Assembly: GCA_000998185.1 (NCBI GenBank) | Contig: LCCW01000040.1 | Location: forward strand, 1-6,631 | DNA length: 6,631 bases | Reading direction: 5' to 3' | Source: Candidatus Kuenenbacteria bacterium GW2011_GWA2_42_15 | GTDB lineage: Bacteria; Patescibacteriota; Patescibacteriia; UBA2196; GWA2-42-15 | Part shown: one piece after another, positions 4,479-6,631 of the stretch | Numbering within the stretch: the first letter of the stretch is position 1 | Layout: each line of letters begins with the position of its first letter | Notes under the pieces: generated by a model | Told to the model about the DNA's origin: nothing | The model's database searches: none | What the model saw: only the letters and a program-made list of their open reading frames with translations | Program-made: the position numbers and the translations under genes

Positions 4479-6497
4479 ATGGACAAAAATCAAGCTCATA
4501 AGCGAATTATTAAACTCAAAGAACAGTTGGCTGAATTAAACCATGCTTATTTTGCGTTGGACAAGCCGATTGCCTCCGATGCAGTCCGTGATTCGCTTAA
4601 GCGCGAATTAAAATCTCTAGAAGATGAATACCCCGATTTTATTACCCTGGATTCTCCAACCCAGCGCATTGGCGGCAAAGCCCTTGGCAAATTTGAAAAA
4701 GTCAGGCACTCTATTCCCAAATATTCTTTGGACGATGTTTTTTCTTTTGATGAAGTTTTGGAGTTTGACGCTCGGGTCAAGAGATTTCTGGATTTGCCAA
4801 GCGGCCAAGACATTATCTATACCGGTGAGTTAAAAATAGATGGGCTCAATATGACTTTTATTTACGAGCGCGGGTTGTTCAAGCGCGCGATTACGCGCGG
4901 CGATGGCGTTGTTGGCGAAGATGTTACTCATACCATAAAGACCGTGGAAAGCGTGCCCTTAAAATTAAAACAACCTCTGGACATTGAAGTTGGCGGCGAG
5001 ATTTATATGCCGATTAAAAGTTTTGAAGCTCTAAATAAATTAGCGGCTAAAAACGACGAGGAGCCTTTTGCCAATCCGAGAAACGCCGCGGCCGGCACCG
5101 TGCGCCAGCTTGATCCGAGCATTGCCGCCAGCCGCGACCTGCAGGCTTTTTTTTACGCTGTTTATACCCGGTTAAAAGATGCTGATTCCAATCGTTCAAT
5201 TACAACGCAGTTCGCCACCCTGGCATACCTGCGTTCCCTGGGTTTTCGGGTGGAAAAACACTTTGGCGTGTTTAAAAACATTGCCGCGGTCAAAGATTTT
5301 TTAGTTAAAGCAGAAAATTTGAGAGACAGTCTTGGTTTTCAAGTTGACGGCGTGGTTATCAAGGTTAACAATCTTAATTCACAAGCGCGCCTCGGCCGCA
5401 CCGCCAAATGCGCGCGCTGGGCCGTGGCTTATAAATTTGCCGCTGAAGAAGCCACCACTGTCGTTGAGGATATTCAAGTTCAGATTGGCCGCACCGGCGT
5501 TTTGACGCCAGTGGCGCATCTGAAGCCGGTTAAAGTGGCCGGCTCCACTGTTGCCCGCGCCACGCTGCACAATGCCGATGAAATTAAAAGATTAACCGTA
5601 AAAATAGGGGATACGGTGATTATTCAAAAAGCCGGCGATGTTATTCCTGATATTGTTAAAGTCTTGTCAAAATTACGGACCGGCCGGGAAAAGGAATTTA
5701 AAATGCCCGAGTGTTGTCCGGTTTGTAATTCAAAAATTATTCAAAAAGCCGGCGAAGTCGCTTATCGCTGCGCCAATCCCAATTGTTACGCGCAGCAAAG
5801 AGAAAAGATTTACCATTTTGTTTCCCGGCACGCTTTTAACATTGACGGGCTTGGCCCGAAAATCATTGACCAGCTTTTAGAGCATGATCTGATCAAAGAT
5901 GCCGCTGACATTTTTACTCTGTCAAAAAATGAGCTGGAGCCTTTGGAACGATTTGCCGAAAAATCAGCCAGTAATTTGGCGGCATCAATTGAAAAGGCCA
6001 AGCGCGTCAGCCTGCTCAAATTCATTTTCGCTCTGGGTATCAGAAATGTCGGCGAAGAAACCGCTACTGATTTGGCGGAAAATTTTTCTGCTCTTGATAA
6101 AATAAAAAATGCTTCGCTTGAGAATCTGGAGCAGATAAAAGATGTCGGCCCGGTGGTGGCGCAAAGCATTTACGATTATTTCCGCGAGCCAAAAAATATC
6201 CGCCTGATTTCCAAGCTATTAAAAAATGGTGTGACCATTACCGCCGCTCTTCAGTCGCCGCCCAAGAATCAAAAATTGTCCGGCCAAATTTTTGTCTTGA
6301 CCGGCACCTTAGAGAGCTTGCCGCGCGAAGAAGCCAAACAAAAGATCCGCTCTTTGGGCGGCGAAATTTCCGAATCAGTTTCTAAAAAAACCAGCTTTGT
6401 CGTGGCTGGCGAAAATCCCGGCTCCAAGCTGACTAAAGCGCGCCAGCTTGGCGTCAAAGTCATTACAGAAAAAGAATTTTTGGAAGTGATAAAATAA
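4479..6497 (+). CDS. ligA: NAD-dependent DNA ligase LigA
   Basis: 672 residues, the usual full length. It seals nicks in duplex DNA with NAD+ as AMP donor, joining Okazaki fragments and finishing repair. Domain Ia spans about 1-70 (HAYFALDKP...SDAVRDSL). The nucleotidyltransferase domain has SLDDVF (83-88), motif I ELKIDG with the AMP-accepting Lys119, TRGDGVVGEDVT (139-150), GGEIYM (172-177), NPRNAAAGTVRQLD (199-212), VDGVVIKV (289-296) and WAVAYKF (314-320). The OB fold follows (QIGRTGVLTPVAHLKPV; ATLHNADEI; GDTVIIQKAGDVIP). The zinc finger is Cys413-x2-Cys416 and Cys431-x4-Cys436. Helix-hairpin-helix repeats cover about 450-575 (NIDGLGPK, ALGIRNVGEETA, IKDVGPVVAQSI), and a BRCT domain spans about 597-672 (FVLTGTL, KKTSFVVAGENPGSKL). 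In domain Ia the Tyr of the usual SDAEYD is Arg37 here. It stands alone between its own promoter and terminator. Confidence 0.97.
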   Translation: MDKNQAHKRIIKLKEQLAELNHAYFALDKPIASDAVRDSLKRELKSLEDEYPDFITLDSPTQRIGGKALGKFEKVRHSIPKYSLDDVFSFDEVLEFDARVKRFLDLPSGQDIIYTGELKIDGLNMTFIYERGLFKRAITRGDGVVGEDVTHTIKTVESVPLKLKQPLDIEVGGEIYMPIKSFEALNKLAAKNDEEPFANPRNAAAGTVRQLDPSIAASRDLQAFFYAVYTRLKDADSNRSITTQFATLAYLRSLGFRVEKHFGVFKNIAAVKDFLVKAENLRDSLGFQVDGVVIKVNNLNSQARLGRTAKCARWAVAYKFAAEEATTVVEDIQVQIGRTGVLTPVAHLKPVKVAGSTVARATLHNADEIKRLTVKIGDTVIIQKAGDVIPDIVKVLSKLRTGREKEFKMPECCPVCNSKIIQKAGEVAYRCANPNCYAQQREKIYHFVSRHAFNIDGLGPKIIDQLLEHDLIKDAADIFTLSKNELEPLERFAEKSASNLAASIEKAKRVSLLKFIFALGIRNVGEETATDLAENFSALDKIKNASLENLEQIKDVGPVVAQSIYDYFREPKNIRLISKLLKNGVTITAALQSPPKNQKLSGQIFVLTGTLESLPREEAKQKIRSLGGEISESVSKKTSFVVAGENPGSKLTKARQLGVKVITEKEFLEVIK

Positions 6498-6537
6498 TTT
6501 CTTCAATCTTTTATCTGCGAAAATTTAATATTCGTAG

Positions 6538-6562
6538 GGGCGTATTGCCATACGCCCTTTTT
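6538..6562 (+). terminator. Terminator of ligA
   Basis: GGGCGTAT (6538-6545) pairs perfectly with ATACGCCC (6550-6557) around a TGCC loop, followed by T5. The sequence begins with GTAGGGGCG (6535-6542), the start of a dispersed hairpin repeat type I recall from many bacterial genomes, so the terminator may derive from a repeat copy. Confidence 0.85.
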
Positions 6563-6582
6563 AAAATAAAAAAATGAAGGGT

Positions 6583-6629
6583 ACCTGTTTTTTTGGCTTT
6601 TTACATCAATATTTGATGCCAAACCAGGT
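6583..6629. repeat. Nested inverted repeat at the right edge
   Basis: Three nested arms are visible: ACCTG (6583-6587) with CAGGT (6625-6629), TTTGGC (6592-6597) with GCCAAA (6618-6623), and ATCAA (6605-6609) with TTGAT (6613-6617) around TAT. Together they could fold into one interrupted stem. It lies after the ligA terminator and before whatever gene follows the window, so it could be the end of a convergent transcript, a leader structure or a repeat remnant. Confidence 0.4.
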
Positions 6630-6631
6630 TA

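Noticed and set aside
5810..6169. 119-codon minus-strand ORF
   Set aside because: Antisense to the helix-hairpin-helix region of ligA, in a clear codon-position shadow.

Overview
The window looks like chromosomal DNA from a member of the Patescibacteria (Candidate Phyla Radiation), probably a Parcubacteria-like lineage. This is an inference from gene style, not a database match. The reasons are a lone type IV pseudopilin with an 8-residue leader, a secreted fibronectin-III / thrombospondin-type-3 protein with a short C-terminal module I associate with this group, a tiny acidic ORF, compact spacing, and the general absence of Shine-Dalgarno sites. No rRNA, tRNA, CRISPR array or insertion sequence was seen.

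Layout. 1-291 is the 3' end of an NYN/LabA-like nuclease-fold gene (+). Between it and the next gene the minus strand carries what looks like a complete small non-coding RNA unit: a TTGACA-N16-TATACT promoter (370-397), about 75 nt of hairpin-rich RNA (363 down to about 288), and a 9-bp intrinsic terminator stem followed by six U. An SPL-like radical SAM gene (421-1296, +) runs divergently from it and ends at a terminator. A small gene for a 41-residue acidic protein (1365-1490, +) has its own promoter, overlapping the end of the radical SAM gene. A bidirectional terminator (1500-1530) separates it from a convergent minus-strand pair: a secreted FN3/TSP3 protein (3728-2310), then, 8 nt later, a ZIP-family metal transporter (2301-1558). 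A 195-nt divergent intergenic region (3729-3923) holds promoters for that pair and for a pseudopilin gene (3924-4415, +). The NAD-dependent DNA ligase gene ligA (4479-6497, +) follows, with an extended -10 promoter so close to the ATG that the mRNA should be almost leaderless. It ends at a strong terminator. The last 70 nt hold a nested inverted repeat cut near the window edge.

Function. The FN3/TSP3 protein and the ZIP transporter form the only clear operon, pairing an exported, probably Ca-binding surface protein with a metal-uptake channel. The pseudopilin also points to the cell surface. ligA is a housekeeping replication and repair gene. The first 1.3 kb (NYN, radical SAM) is clearly more AT-rich than the rest and may have a different history. 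The most interesting element is the minus-strand small RNA. The usual upstream start of the radical SAM frame (ATG 346) lies inside it and is probably spurious.
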